Shown here: one piece after another, positions 37,108 through 46,437 of the stretch
How the letters are laid out: the number at the start of each line of letters is the position of its first letter
How positions within the stretch are numbered: the stretch's first letter is position 1
From: JAJZAM01 sp027391075
Lineage (GTDB): Bacteria; Actinomycetota; Acidimicrobiia; Acidimicrobiales; Palsa-688
Assembly (NCBI GenBank): GCA_027391075.1
Contig: DAHYHI010000005.1
Location: forward strand, 73,421 to 137,420
DNA: 64,000 nucleotides
Reading direction: 5' to 3'
Made by a program: the position numbers and the translations under genes
Notes under the pieces: generated by a model
What the model saw: only the letters and a program-made list of their open reading frames with translations
What the model was told of the DNA's origin: nothing
Databases searched by the model: none

Positions 37108-38247
37108 TCATAGACTGCGAATGGCGCTATCTAAAGCGGCGCGAAGCCTCGCTGCGAGCATGTCGTAAGAGAACTCTTCTTTCGCTCTTAAGCGCCCGGC
37201 TGTTCCCATCGCTGCCGCAAGCCCAGGCTCGTCGAGAAGGTGCCTGAGATGTCGGGCGAGTTGTGCTGGGTCCCGAGGATCGGACACTACAAAGCCGGTT
37301 TCGGAATCTGACACCGCCTCGTTGGCTCCGCCGCTGTTACCAGCCACGCACGCCAAGCCCGCCGCGGCAGCCTCCAGCAACACGATGCCGAATCCCTCCT
37401 GCTCGAGACCCCCCCAGCGGGTCCGGCAGCAAAGGACGAATACGTCGGCCGCTCCGTAAAGCCGGGGCAGTTCGGCGTCGGCAACCTTGCCCAGCAGGCG
37501 GGTTGGGGAGCTCGTACGGCGGATTAGCCTCTCAAGCCTCGCTCGGTCGCGACCGACGCCGGCCACGGCGACTTCCAGATCCGGAAAGTCGCCGGTCGAC
37601 CACAGAGTTGACGCCGCTTCGATCAGGACGTCCATACCTTTACGAGGTACAAGCCTGCTCACGCTCAGCACGAGTCGCCGATCCTCGGAAATGCCGAAGG
37701 ACCTGCGGGCTTGGGCACGGTCGTCCGGGGAGAGGGGCCTGAAGCGAGCCGCGTCGACGCCCGGCGGAATTTCGACGACTGGCGGCAGCCGTGGCTGCGC
37801 TCGTCTGGCCTCGGCAATCGGATATCCGCCGCCGCCGATTATGAGCGACGCGCCGCCGAGGACGCGGGCCATGGCCTGCCTGCCTAGCGGGAGACGGCCA
37901 GGTACGGTCACCTCGGCCCCGTGAAGCGCCAACGCGTACGGGAGACCAAGGTGAGGTCCTACCAGCCCGAGCGGCACCGCCGGGTCAAGAACGACAAGGG
38001 CAGCACCGACCTCCGTGGCGAGAGATCGGATCCTCCTAACCATCATCGGGCTCGGTAACAGCACTGGCTCTCGGGTACGGACGATGCGGTAAGGCTGGGA
38101 GCGGTCGAAAGCGTCAGCCCTGTCGTAGGGGGATGTTAGGACCACGAAATCGTCGGACGGCAAGCGACTCCACAGCTCCCAGAGGTAGTTCTGTATCCCG
38201 CCAACTTTGGGTGGGAAATCGTTCGTGACTAGCAGATGCTTGATCAA
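37108..38247 (-). CDS. GT4 glycosyltransferase (PimB-like mannosyltransferase)
   Basis: A 379-residue GT-B retaining glycosyltransferase. The N-terminal NDFPPKVGGIQNYLWEL is typical of GDP-mannose-dependent phosphatidylinositol-monomannoside transferases (PimB'), and the C-terminal E-x7-E motif is EQEGFGIVLLE. The donor loop SVSRLVPRKGMDVLIEA is intact. It probably builds phosphatidylinositol mannosides at the cytoplasmic membrane face, though other acceptors are possible. The start is TTG 38247. Confidence 0.85.
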   Translation of the reverse strand: MIKHLLVTNDFPPKVGGIQNYLWELWSRLPSDDFVVLTSPYDRADAFDRSQPYRIVRTREPVLLPSPMMVRRIRSLATEVGAALVVLDPAVPLGLVGPHLGLPYALALHGAEVTVPGRLPLGRQAMARVLGGASLIIGGGGYPIAEARRAQPRLPPVVEIPPGVDAARFRPLSPDDRAQARRSFGISEDRRLVLSVSRLVPRKGMDVLIEAASTLWSTGDFPDLEVAVAGVGRDRARLERLIRRTSSPTRLLGKVADAELPRLYGAADVFVLCCRTRWGGLEQEGFGIVLLEAAAAGLACVAGNSGGANEAVSDSETGFVVSDPRDPAQLARHLRHLLDEPGLAAAMGTAGRLRAKEEFSYDMLAARLRAALDSAIRSL

Positions 38248-38364
38248 ACTGTGCTGTACCCCGTGTCCACGGCCGGCCTTGTAGCGTCAGGGTCAACCGG
38301 GACCCGGCGTGCGCAGACGCTAGCAGCCAGCGGCTCCTCCCGGGCCGTCAACGACCGGGCACTC

Positions 38365-38559
38365 TCAGCCGCAAGCGCGGTAGCGAAGTGGCGGCACGAG
38401 ACCTGCTTCGCCTAGCAGGGCGAGGGCCCGCTTCTGGGTCGCGTCGATGATCACAGCATCGTCAGGGTCGCGGTCGCAGATAAAGCTAACCACGCAGTCC
38501 TCGCAGCACGCCGAGGCAGCCATGGTGCAGTGGTCACAGCCGATAGACAGGGTCTTCAT
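38365..38559 (-). CDS. Small cysteine-rich protein (64 residues)
   Basis: The N-terminus contains six Cys: GCDHC, then SACCEDC, then FIC within 24 residues, enough for a metal or Fe-S site; the C-terminus is a short helical tail (QKRALALLGEAGLVPPLR). Similar small proteins occur in other actinobacteria but I know no function. ATG 38559 puts the Cys cluster near the start; in-frame ATGs at 38568 and 38589 are possible. Divergent from the RAM-domain gene, 74 bp apart. Confidence 0.65.
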   Translation of the reverse strand: MKTLSIGCDHCTMAASACCEDCVVSFICDRDPDDAVIIDATQKRALALLGEAGLVPPLRYRACG

Positions 38560-38633
38560 GGGCAACATTGTTCCAGGGGGGTGAGACATCGCCAGAGGAC
38601 CTTGGACAGAGGACGCTGCGGCGGTAGCTTAGG

Positions 38634-38927
38634 GTGATGATCCATGCTTTCGTCTTGATCGACGCGACCCCCGGCCGGCTCGCTGACCTCGCCGTCGAAC
38701 TGGCAGAGACCGACGGCGTCAGCGAAGTGTACTCGGTGGCTGGCAAAGCCGACATCGTCGCAGTAGTACGCGTACGTCACCACGAAGACCTCGCCGACGT
38801 CGTCACAAGGCGCATAGCGGGCTTAGAAGGGATAGTATCCACGTCTACTCTCGTAGCATTCCAAGCCTACAGCAAGTCTGACCTGGACGCTGTTTGGGAT
38901 GTCGGTTCCGCTGGCGATGCGATCTAG
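38634..38927 (+). CDS. Stand-alone RAM-domain (Lrp/AsnC ligand-binding) protein
   Basis: A 97-residue protein with only the ligand-binding RAM domain of the Lrp/AsnC family (HAFVLIDATPGRLADLA ... GLEGIVSTSTLVAFQ); there is no DNA-binding helix-turn-helix. Such proteins bind amino acids and may modulate full-length Lrp proteins. Start GTG 38634 or ATG 38637. It overlaps the convergent trpD stop by 4 bases. Confidence 0.85.
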   Translation: MMIHAFVLIDATPGRLADLAVELAETDGVSEVYSVAGKADIVAVVRVRHHEDLADVVTRRIAGLEGIVSTSTLVAFQAYSKSDLDAVWDVGSAGDAI

Positions 38928-40000
38928 GCGCCTCCGCTCGAGCGCTCCTGTTGCGAGACGCTCACTAGCCGGTCTAGGCATGCTTGAGCTCGGCCGTCGT
39001 CAATAGCAGAGGCTGCGAGCTCGATACCTTCAAGGATCGCCTGGCAGCGCCCGGCTACGACTAGTCCAGCTGCCGCATTGAGAACGACGATGTCGCGCCG
39101 CGGTCCCGTGGCTCCTGACAGGACGCTCGAGATGATCGCGGCGTTCTCGACCGCGTCACCTCCGAGGATGTCGTCGAGAACCGCCGGGGCTAGCCCGGCC
39201 GAGGCCGGGTCGAAGGTCCACGCTCTGAACTCGTCACCAGGAGCTGAACTGCGACGGTACTCGTAGAGCGTCGACGGTCCCAGCGTCGACAACTCGTCGA
39301 GACCAGGGTGGCCGTGCACCACCATGACATGCTCTGCGCCGCCGGCGGCTAGGACACGAGCCATCTTGGGCGCCATCGCAACGTCGCCAACCCCGACGAC
39401 TTGACGGCGCACTCTGGCAGGATTTGCAAGCGGCCCGAGGAAGTTGAACGCCGTCGGGACCCCCAGCTCGCGTCGAACGGGAATCGCGTGCCTCATAGCG
39501 TGATGGAACTTGGGAGCGAAGCAAAAGCCGATACCAGCATCCAGTACACACCGGGCGACGCCCACCGGGCCGAGGTCAATAGCGACGTCGAGAGCTTCGA
39601 GGACGTCAGCCGATCCAGCTCTAGACGAAGCGGCGCGACCCCCGTGCTTGCATACTGGCACCCCACAGCCAGCGATCACCAACGCCGCCGCAGTAGACAC
39701 GTTGAAGGTACCGGAACGGTCCCCGCCGGTTCCGCATGTGTCCACAGCCTTCGTCAGAACATCCGGGGGCAGCAAAACCTGCTCCGAGGCGGCGATCATA
39801 GATCCGACCATGCCAGACATCTCCTGGTCGGTTTCACCACGACAACGCATCCCGAACACGAAGGCAGCCACTTGCACAGCGCTGGCGTCACCGCGCAGGA
39901 CCTCAGCCATAGCAGCCGAGGCCTGCTCTGAGCTCAGCGTCTCACCAGCTGCAAGAGCGCCGAGCACACTCCTCCAACCCTCAAAGCCCGGGACCGTCAA
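38924..40000 (-). CDS. trpD: Anthranilate phosphoribosyltransferase
   Basis: About 358 residues. It transfers phosphoribose from PRPP to anthranilate in tryptophan synthesis. The PRPP loop DTCGTGGDRSGTFNVSTAAA and the anthranilate-site stretch CKHGGRAASSRAGSADVLEAL are intact. No other trp gene is in the window. The start is uncertain: TTG 40000 fits the family length and avoids overlap with whiB; an ATG at 40102 would overlap it. Confidence 0.93.
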   Translation of the reverse strand: MTVPGFEGWRSVLGALAAGETLSSEQASAAMAEVLRGDASAVQVAAFVFGMRCRGETDQEMSGMVGSMIAASEQVLLPPDVLTKAVDTCGTGGDRSGTFNVSTAAALVIAGCGVPVCKHGGRAASSRAGSADVLEALDVAIDLGPVGVARCVLDAGIGFCFAPKFHHAMRHAIPVRRELGVPTAFNFLGPLANPARVRRQVVGVGDVAMAPKMARVLAAGGAEHVMVVHGHPGLDELSTLGPSTLYEYRRSSAPGDEFRAWTFDPASAGLAPAVLDDILGGDAVENAAIISSVLSGATGPRRDIVVLNAAAGLVVAGRCQAILEGIELAASAIDDGRAQACLDRLVSVSQQERSSGGA

Positions 40001-40034
40001 GCTTGTCTTAGAACCCGATCCTGAGCTCGGATCG

Positions 40035-40292
40035 TCATGCGGAGCGCCTTCGCCGGCGGATGATCCTGCGCCTCTCGCGCTCGGTCGTGCCTCCCCACAC
40101 ACCTTCGTGCTCGCGACGATCCAAGGCCCACTGCAGGCACAGTTCGCACACGTCGCACTGGGCGCAGATAGCCTTGGCGTCCTCGGCGTCCTCGTCGGTT
40201 ACTGGGTAGAAGATACCCGGGTCAACCCCACGGCAAGCGGCTCTCTGGCGCCACGCCGGCGGAGCGGTGATCTTAGTTTCGTTCATGTTCAT
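40035..40292 (-). CDS. WhiB-family iron-sulfur regulator
   Basis: An 85-residue actinobacterial regulator. The four [4Fe-4S] ligands are in RAACRG and AICAQC...CELC (with an extra Cys between), followed by the GVWGG turn and a basic tail RRRIIRRRRRS for DNA contact. WhiB proteins act with the main sigma factor in redox sensing or development. ATG 40292 or 40286. It confirms the actinobacterial origin. Confidence 0.93.
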   Translation of the reverse strand: MNMNETKITAPPAWRQRAACRGVDPGIFYPVTDEDAEDAKAICAQCDVCELCLQWALDRREHEGVWGGTTERERRRIIRRRRRSA

Positions 40293-40462
40293 TCCCAGCT
40301 TCTGGGTGTCTAAAAATGGAGAGGCGTCGGTAGCTTGCCCTGCGGCCCCGATCGACCCTTCCAGTCTGGCAACTTTGAGTGGGCTTGTCCAGCCTCTAGT
40401 TGGTAGCGCCCTCGCATTGCTCTCACGGTGCTCGCCAGCTTCTCAGAGCCCCAGGAGCTGCG

Positions 40463-41068
40463 TTACCGAGACAGGTCAGCTGCGAGCGACGATCTAGTAG
40501 CCTCCGACAGCTCCACGCGCTCCTGGTAGAAGGGGTGGTCTACGACTAGAGCAACGCTCTCCTCGGCGAACGAATCAGCCTGCTCGGCGGTGAAGTCGAA
40601 GAGGATGAAGTGCACCGCGGAGGTGACCTCCGTACGTGTGAGATTCGCTGCATGCGCGTCCTCCACCCGGCACGGCACCCTTACCACTGGCTCCCGAGTG
40701 GGCGAGATCTCGAAACGGACTGCCGTCTCGATCCCCACGAGACGCGGCAACCAGTGCGCCATCTCCATCTTGGTCGTCAGCTCGATCAAAAGCGTCGCCG
40801 ACAGCTGGCCCGGCCGCGGAATCAATGGGTTGTAAGTGTTGAGAAGCTCTTCCACGGCTTCGTCGCTGAAGGCTCTCTCCGCTCTCGCCATCTCCTGAAT
40901 CTGGAAGCGAATCGTCTCCCGATTCTCGAACACGAGGCTCACAACGGGCCCCACCGCGACTCGTCTCGCAGTCTTTAGGGATATGACCTGGTTGCGCATC
41001 ACGTCCCGCTGGCGTTCGTAGGCGCGCGGCTCCATGATGTCGTCGAGGGTCAACGAGCGGGATTGCAC
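40463..41068 (-). CDS. DUF3501 family protein
   Basis: A 201-residue soluble protein with the family start LTLDDIMEPRAYERQRDVMR and the conserved VVSLVFENRETIRFQIQEMAR. Function unknown; the family is typically encoded beside a CCG-domain Fe-S protein and a rubrerythrin, exactly as here, so a role in that electron-transfer or peroxide-handling unit is inferred. The GTG at 41068 is chosen because the frame to 41170 lies inside the upstream gene; the gap is 10 bp. Confidence 0.82.
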   Translation of the reverse strand: MQSRSLTLDDIMEPRAYERQRDVMRNQVISLKTARRVAVGPVVSLVFENRETIRFQIQEMARAERAFSDEAVEELLNTYNPLIPRPGQLSATLLIELTTKMEMAHWLPRLVGIETAVRFEISPTREPVVRVPCRVEDAHAANLTRTEVTSAVHFILFDFTAEQADSFAEESVALVVDHPFYQERVELSEATRSSLAADLSR

Positions 41069-41078
41069 GGCCTGAGCC

Positions 41079-42380
41079 TCACTCCTCGGGTATCCCATAC
41101 GCGCGAGCGATGATCTGCAGCGGATGACTAGCGGTCCGACCAGTCCCCTGCCCGATCGCAGTGTTCGCAAGGTCGCAGTCGCCAGCGACGACTTGCGAAT
41201 CCGCCTTGTCGATCGCCTCCTCTAGAGGCCTGGCGACCTTTCGGGCAAGGTCATAGTTCTCTTGTCGCAGACCCCAGGTACCGTCGATGCCGGAGCATTT
41301 CGCCACGGTAGTGACCTTCGCACCGGTGAGCTTTAGTAGGTCGCGGCTTCGAAGGCCTATGTTCTGGGCCTGAAGGTGGCACGGGGCGTGGTAGGTGACG
41401 CTCTGGGGCACTTCACCGGCGAAGTCGGTGTCGAAGTGCTTTTCGGGGTCTTTGTGAAGCTTCCACAGGAACTCGCAGGCGTCGAAGGTGTGCTCGGCGA
41501 CGACTTCGGCGTCGCCGCCACCGAGGTACTCGGGATAATCCCGCTTCAACACATACCCGCAGGTTGGCTGGCTTACCACTATTTCACGGCCCGACCGCAA
41601 ACTCGCTAACAGCCCCGGCAGGTTCTTTCGGGCCTGGCGCTCGAAGGCTTCGAAGTTCCCGCTGTGCAACCATGGAGCACCGCAGCAGCCGACACCGTCA
41701 ACGACCTCAGTGTCCACCGAGTTGTGCTCGTACACGTTGACCAGGTCCTTGCCGACGGCCGGGTTCTGGTATTCGACCAGGCAGGTCGGAAAGACGGCGA
41801 CCCTGGCCTGCCATGGCCCCACGAGCCTGGTGTTGCGCTCCGCTCGCCCGCGAGCGAACCAGGTGGTGAAACGAAGCTTGGCGTAGGGGGGAAGTACCCG
41901 CTGAGCGGAGATACCGACCGCCTTCTCGATTACCCTGCGGACAGCCGAGCCCGGTTTAGACAGCGCAGCGTTAAGTACCGGTGCCACGAGACTCCCGGCT
42001 TTACCCGCTAAGTCGGTCCTAGCAAGGACCTGGGTGGTCACCTGCTGCGAAACGGTCTTCGGGCGGTTGGCGGAAGCCCGCAACATCAGGCGCGGAAAGT
42101 CCAGCTGCCAGTCGTGAGGGGGTACGTACGGGCACTTCACGTAGCAGAGCTTGCACTGGTAGCACTCGTCGACCACCTTATCCTGCTCGAACACGGTCAA
42201 CGCCCCGACGTCGCCGTCGTGGGCGTCGATCGCGTCGAAGAGGGTTGGGAACGACGGACACAACGAAAGGCACAGCCGGCAGCCGTGGCAAAGGTCGTAA
42301 ACCCTGGTCAACTCTTCGCGTAGGTCGGCCTCGACGAAGTAGGAAGGGTGCTTAGGGTCGTATGTAGCGGTCAGATCCAA
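41079..42380 (-). CDS. Fe-S oxidoreductase with CCG domains (GlpC/HdrB-like)
   Basis: A 433-residue protein. Two 4Fe-4S motifs lie in the N-terminal half (CHGCRLCLSLCPSFP and CYQCKLCYVKCPY); the C-terminal half has two CCG (cysteine-rich) domains, GVGCCGAPW and a degenerate one around TYHAPCHLQ / KCSGIDGTWG. Related proteins (GlpC, HdrB/D) pass electrons between flavoproteins and quinones or disulfides. It is the middle gene of the rubrerythrin-CCG-DUF3501 operon. The start is TTG 42380, close behind AGGAGG. Confidence 0.88.
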   Translation of the reverse strand: MDLTATYDPKHPSYFVEADLREELTRVYDLCHGCRLCLSLCPSFPTLFDAIDAHDGDVGALTVFEQDKVVDECYQCKLCYVKCPYVPPHDWQLDFPRLMLRASANRPKTVSQQVTTQVLARTDLAGKAGSLVAPVLNAALSKPGSAVRRVIEKAVGISAQRVLPPYAKLRFTTWFARGRAERNTRLVGPWQARVAVFPTCLVEYQNPAVGKDLVNVYEHNSVDTEVVDGVGCCGAPWLHSGNFEAFERQARKNLPGLLASLRSGREIVVSQPTCGYVLKRDYPEYLGGGDAEVVAEHTFDACEFLWKLHKDPEKHFDTDFAGEVPQSVTYHAPCHLQAQNIGLRSRDLLKLTGAKVTTVAKCSGIDGTWGLRQENYDLARKVARPLEEAIDKADSQVVAGDCDLANTAIGQGTGRTASHPLQIIARAYGIPEE

Positions 42381-42434
42381 TGCCTCCTCGGCACTTCAAG
42401 CGGTTGGGGCTTGGAGTCCCTAGCGGTCAAGATG

Positions 42435-42854
42435 TCAAGAAACGCTCTGGAGGCCGCTCGTAAAGCGACCGGCATGGCTCTTCTCGGCCTTGGCGAGGGT
42501 CTCGAACCACTCGGCGATGTTAGCGAAACCTTCCTCTCGGGCGGTCTTTGCGAACCCGGGATACATCTCTGTGTACTCGTAGGTCTCGCCTTCTATGGCG
42601 GACTTCAGGTTGTCCTCGGTTTCACCGACTGCCACCCCCGTGACAGGATCCCCTACTTCTGCGAGGAAGTCGAAGTGACCGAAGGCGTGGCCGGTCTCGC
42701 CCTCGGCGACCGAGCGGAATAGCGCGGCGACATCGGGGTAGCCTTCGACGTCGGCCTTCTGGGCGAAATAAAGGTAACGGCGGTTCGCTTGACTCTCGCC
42801 GGCGAAGGCCTCCTTTAGGTTGTCGTGAGTCTTGGAGCCTTTTAGGTCTGCCAT
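42435..42854 (-). CDS. Rubrerythrin (diiron domain only)
   Basis: A 139-residue ferritin-like protein. The diiron ligands are in AFAGESQANRRY, EGETGHA, EGETYEY and AKAEKSHA. There is no C-terminal rubredoxin-like CxxC domain, so electrons for peroxide reduction must come from a partner, plausibly the Fe-S protein encoded next. First gene of its operon. Confidence 0.93.
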   Translation of the reverse strand: MADLKGSKTHDNLKEAFAGESQANRRYLYFAQKADVEGYPDVAALFRSVAEGETGHAFGHFDFLAEVGDPVTGVAVGETEDNLKSAIEGETYEYTEMYPGFAKTAREEGFANIAEWFETLAKAEKSHAGRFTSGLQSVS

Positions 42855-43087
42855 CCGGCTATTCCTTTCGATCGTTAACTTTCAAGTTTGGAGGATCAGG
42901 TCGCTAGTGCACCATGTCGGCTTTCGCAAGCTGACCCTTCGGGAGTCCTATAGCGATCTGGTGTCCTCGCTTTAGGTTAGTGCACGCAACCGGTTTTCGG
43001 ATACATGACCCCTGCTGCACTCACCTAGGGAAGCCCCCACGTGGACCGGGACGTAGCCGGGTTGGCTGCAGTAGGTATGTTGGAGTC

Positions 43088-44902
43088 ATGACGAAAACGT
43101 TCGACCGCGGGGAAGCGCTCAAGCGCCTGGCCAGCGAGACTTTCGACGTGCTGGTCGTCGGAGGTGGGGTGACTGGGTGCGGTGTCGCCTTAGACGCAGC
43201 GGCTCGAGGACTTTCCACAGCCCTGGTCGAGGCGTCTGACATCGCGTCGGGGACCTCGTCGAAGTCGTCGAAGCTCATCCACGGTGGTCTGCGCTACCTC
43301 CAGCAGCACGATTACCTGCTCGTCTACGAAGCTCTCCACGAACGTCAGATCCTCCTTGGGAATGCCCCTCACTTGGCCCACCCTCTGCCGTTCCTCATAC
43401 CCCTCTTCGGCAAGGACGGGGTTGCGTCGCGAAGTGTCGCTAAGGCCTACCAGAGCGCCCTGTGGCTCTACGACATCACAGGGGGTATCCGGATCGGCAA
43501 GCGTCACCGTCGTGTCAGCTCCGACGAGGCTCTCGCTCACTTTCCGGTGCTCCGATCGGAAACTCTCGTTGCCTCGTTCTTGTACTGGGACGCGCAAGCC
43601 GACGATGCCCGCCTGACTCTCGCCCTCGCCCGCACAGCCGCATCACTTGGTGCGTGCATCGCCAACTACTCTCCCGTTGAGGAGCTCATCGAAGAGGATT
43701 CCAAGGTGTGCGGAGCCCGTCTGGCCAACGGTACGGTGATCAGGGCTCGCCACGTCATCAACGCCGGCGGGGTGTGGTCCGCCGAGGTCGCGGCTGCCGG
43801 GGTCGAGAGTCGGGCAGGATTTTCGTTGCGCCCTGCGAAGGGGATCCATGTGACCGTGCGGGCGTCACGCCTGCCCTGCGACTACGCCTCGGTCATCAGC
43901 GTTCCAGGTGACCGACGGTCCGTATTCGTGGTTCCCTGGGCGGCCGACGAGGCGACGTCACCGTCGGGCGAGGGACGCTACACCTACGTGGGGACGACGG
44001 ACACCGACTACGACGGACCCCTCGACGATCCGCAGTGCACTCCCGAAGACATCGACTACGTGCTCGGCGCTGTCAATGCGTGGACCTCAGCGAACCTGAC
44101 CCGTAGCGACGTGACCGCCACTTGGGCCGGCCTTCGGCCCCTGGTGAGCGACGCATCCTCCGCCCGTACGGCCGACCTGTCGAGACGCCACAAGGTAATC
44201 GTCTCCGCCAACGGGCTCGTGACTGTCACCGGTGGGAAGCTCACCACTTACCGCAAGATGGCGGCTGACGCTGTCGACGCTCTCGCCGACCCCCCCGAAG
44301 CGAACGCCCAACGCCTCACCCGGTTCACCTCTGATCCTCGGGTGCGGCGAGCTCGTCGGCGCTTCGAGTCTTTGGGCGGCCGTTGGAGACCAGCGGAGGC
44401 GGGGACGGCCGAGGTAGCCCTCGCTACCTCTCCGACCAAGCGCCTGGCGCTTGTCGGAGCTGCTAACTCCGGTCGACCCGAGCGGGCTGTCGCCGAAAAG
44501 GCCAGGTCTCTCGGCATCAGCGACGCTGACTTCAAGCACCTCTCTGGCCGTCACGGCTCAGAGACCGGAGACGTGCTCGCCTTGTGTGACGGAAGGACCG
44601 AACTTGCTGGCCGGCTCCACCCGAACCTTCCCTACTTGGCAGTCGAGGTTGTCTGGGCGGCACAGGCAGAGATGGCCCAAAGCGTCGACGACGTCCTGTC
44701 CCGGCGGACCAGAGCGAGAATCCTCGACCGTCAGGCTGCCGTCGAGTGCTCCCAACGAGTAGCGGAGCTACTAGGCGAACAACTCGGGTGGGACAGCGAA
44801 AAGGTTCACCGCCAGACCTCCGAGTTCAAAGCGAGTGTAGCCGCCGAACAGCACGCCGAGGAAGCCAGCTCAAGCACAGCCGAGGCTTCCAAGCAGCCGT
44901 GA
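43088..44902 (+). CDS. glpD: Glycerol-3-phosphate dehydrogenase, FAD-dependent
   Basis: A 604-residue membrane-associated flavoprotein oxidising glycerol-3-phosphate to dihydroxyacetone phosphate and passing electrons to quinone. FAD site VLVVGGGVTGCGVALDAAARG; then SGTSSKSSKLIHGGLRYL and the GlpD C-terminal domain. ATG 43088; the open frame upstream to 42980 has no family similarity. Its stop overlaps the next gene's GTG by 3 bases, so the three genes form a coupled operon. Confidence 0.94.
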   Translation: MTKTFDRGEALKRLASETFDVLVVGGGVTGCGVALDAAARGLSTALVEASDIASGTSSKSSKLIHGGLRYLQQHDYLLVYEALHERQILLGNAPHLAHPLPFLIPLFGKDGVASRSVAKAYQSALWLYDITGGIRIGKRHRRVSSDEALAHFPVLRSETLVASFLYWDAQADDARLTLALARTAASLGACIANYSPVEELIEEDSKVCGARLANGTVIRARHVINAGGVWSAEVAAAGVESRAGFSLRPAKGIHVTVRASRLPCDYASVISVPGDRRSVFVVPWAADEATSPSGEGRYTYVGTTDTDYDGPLDDPQCTPEDIDYVLGAVNAWTSANLTRSDVTATWAGLRPLVSDASSARTADLSRRHKVIVSANGLVTVTGGKLTTYRKMAADAVDALADPPEANAQRLTRFTSDPRVRRARRRFESLGGRWRPAEAGTAEVALATSPTKRLALVGAANSGRPERAVAEKARSLGISDADFKHLSGRHGSETGDVLALCDGRTELAGRLHPNLPYLAVEVVWAAQAEMAQSVDDVLSRRTRARILDRQAAVECSQRVAELLGEQLGWDSEKVHRQTSEFKASVAAEQHAEEASSSTAEASKQP

Positions 44903-46437
44903 GACCGAAGCGGACCCCTCCGCCCGGAGCGCTCGCCAGCCAGTCGGCGTCCAACCCGCCGCGATTTGTGCCTTCGCGGCCTGTCCCCGCCCTGACGGAC
45001 GGTTTCACCTCCCGGCTTCGCGGAGTCTGTGGTTCCGTCCACGCCGACGACGCTGCGCGCGTCGAAGCGGGCCGTGACTGGTGGCCGCTCTCGGCACTGT
45101 GGGCTTTGGATGGACGCTCCCCTTGCCTGCCGGACCTAGTCGCCGTGCCGTGTTCGCTGGCAGAGGTTTCCGCCGTCGCATCACTATGCAACCGGGAAAA
45201 GGTACCTCTCACGGTGTTCGCCGGTGCCAGTGGCGTATGCGGCGCAAGCATACCTCTCCAATCCGGTGTGTCGATGGACATGACAGCCCTGCATGGGATC
45301 AGCGACGTAGATGCCACTAGCCGCACCGTCGAAGTGCGGGCCGGGACTTTCGGGCACGCTTTCGAGGACGGGTTGCGGAGCGGCTATGACCTTACCGTCG
45401 GGCACTGGCCGCAGTCCATAGCCCTTTCCACCGTCGGCGGGTGGGTGGCCTGCCGGGGTGCGGGTCAGCTCTCGACCCGTTACGGCAAGATCGAGGACAT
45501 GGTCACTGCCTTGGAAGTGGTCTTAGCGGACGGCACCGTCGTACACACCGGCGGCGCGTACCCCAGGTCGGCTACCGGTCCCGACCTGACTCAACTTTTC
45601 GTTGGTAGCGAAGGAACCCTGGGGGTTATAACCTCGGTCCGCCTGCGAGCACATAAGGTGCCACCGGCCAAGAGTAAGTTCGCTTACGGTTTCACCGATT
45701 TCGAGTCCGGTCTCGAAGCTTGCCGGCGGGTCCTCCAGCGTGGTGCGACGCCGGCGGTCCTGCGTCTGTATGACAGCGCCGAGTCGGAACGTCACTTCGC
45801 CGGTGTAGGCGCTTGCGTCCTTCTAGTAGCCGACGAGGCCGACCCCGTGATCCTCGACGCTGTGACGAAGGTCGTCGCCGAGGAGTGCTCCGAGGCATCC
45901 CAACTCGGAGCGGAACTCGTCGATAGGTGGTTCGAGCGCAGGAACGAGATTCCCGACATTGCAAGCCTCGTCGCCGCCGGACTGGTCGTGGATACCGTCG
46001 AGGTGGCTGGCTCCTGGCGCGCGCTGCCGGCTATCTACGCCGAGGCCTTATCGGCTCTTCGAAGCCTCGAAGGTACGGTCGCTGCGTCGGCACATCAGTC
46101 GCACGCCTACAGCGACGGCGCCTGCTTGTACTTCACTTTCGCCGGACGAACCGGCGCTAGCGCGCGAGCCGGCCACCGCGCACGATTGGAGGCGGCGAGC
46201 CCCTCGGGGAGGCCCGAAGGCGACGCAGAGGTCTTCTACAGGGCGGCTTTCGACGCTGTGACCCATGCGGCTCTTCGCAACGGCGGCACCGTCTCCCATC
46301 ACCATGGGGTTGGCCTGAACAGGTCCGGTTATATGAGAGAACATCTCGGTGGCGGCCTCGACGTGCTGCGCTCGCTGAAGGCGGCACTCGACCCGAACGG
46401 GATCCTCAACCCCGGAAAGCTCGGGCTCGTGCAGTGA
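44899..46437 (+). CDS. Alkyl-DHAP-synthase-like FAD-binding oxidase
   Basis: A 512-residue flavoprotein of the VAO/PCMH family. The FAD domain includes VFAGASGVCGASIPLQ and TVGGWVACRGAGQLSTRYGKIEDMV; the C-terminus has SHHHGVGLNRSGYMREHLG, matching the triple-His motif of alkylglycerone-phosphate synthase, then LDPNGILNPGKLGL. GTG 44899 overlaps the glpD stop. That enzyme class makes the ether bond from acyl-DHAP, and glpD supplies DHAP, but many actinobacterial relatives have no proven reaction. Confidence 0.86.
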   Translation: MRPKRTPPPGALASQSASNPPRFVPSRPVPALTDGFTSRLRGVCGSVHADDAARVEAGRDWWPLSALWALDGRSPCLPDLVAVPCSLAEVSAVASLCNREKVPLTVFAGASGVCGASIPLQSGVSMDMTALHGISDVDATSRTVEVRAGTFGHAFEDGLRSGYDLTVGHWPQSIALSTVGGWVACRGAGQLSTRYGKIEDMVTALEVVLADGTVVHTGGAYPRSATGPDLTQLFVGSEGTLGVITSVRLRAHKVPPAKSKFAYGFTDFESGLEACRRVLQRGATPAVLRLYDSAESERHFAGVGACVLLVADEADPVILDAVTKVVAEECSEASQLGAELVDRWFERRNEIPDIASLVAAGLVVDTVEVAGSWRALPAIYAEALSALRSLEGTVAASAHQSHAYSDGACLYFTFAGRTGASARAGHRARLEAASPSGRPEGDAEVFYRAAFDAVTHAALRNGGTVSHHHGVGLNRSGYMREHLGGGLDVLRSLKAALDPNGILNPGKLGLVQ

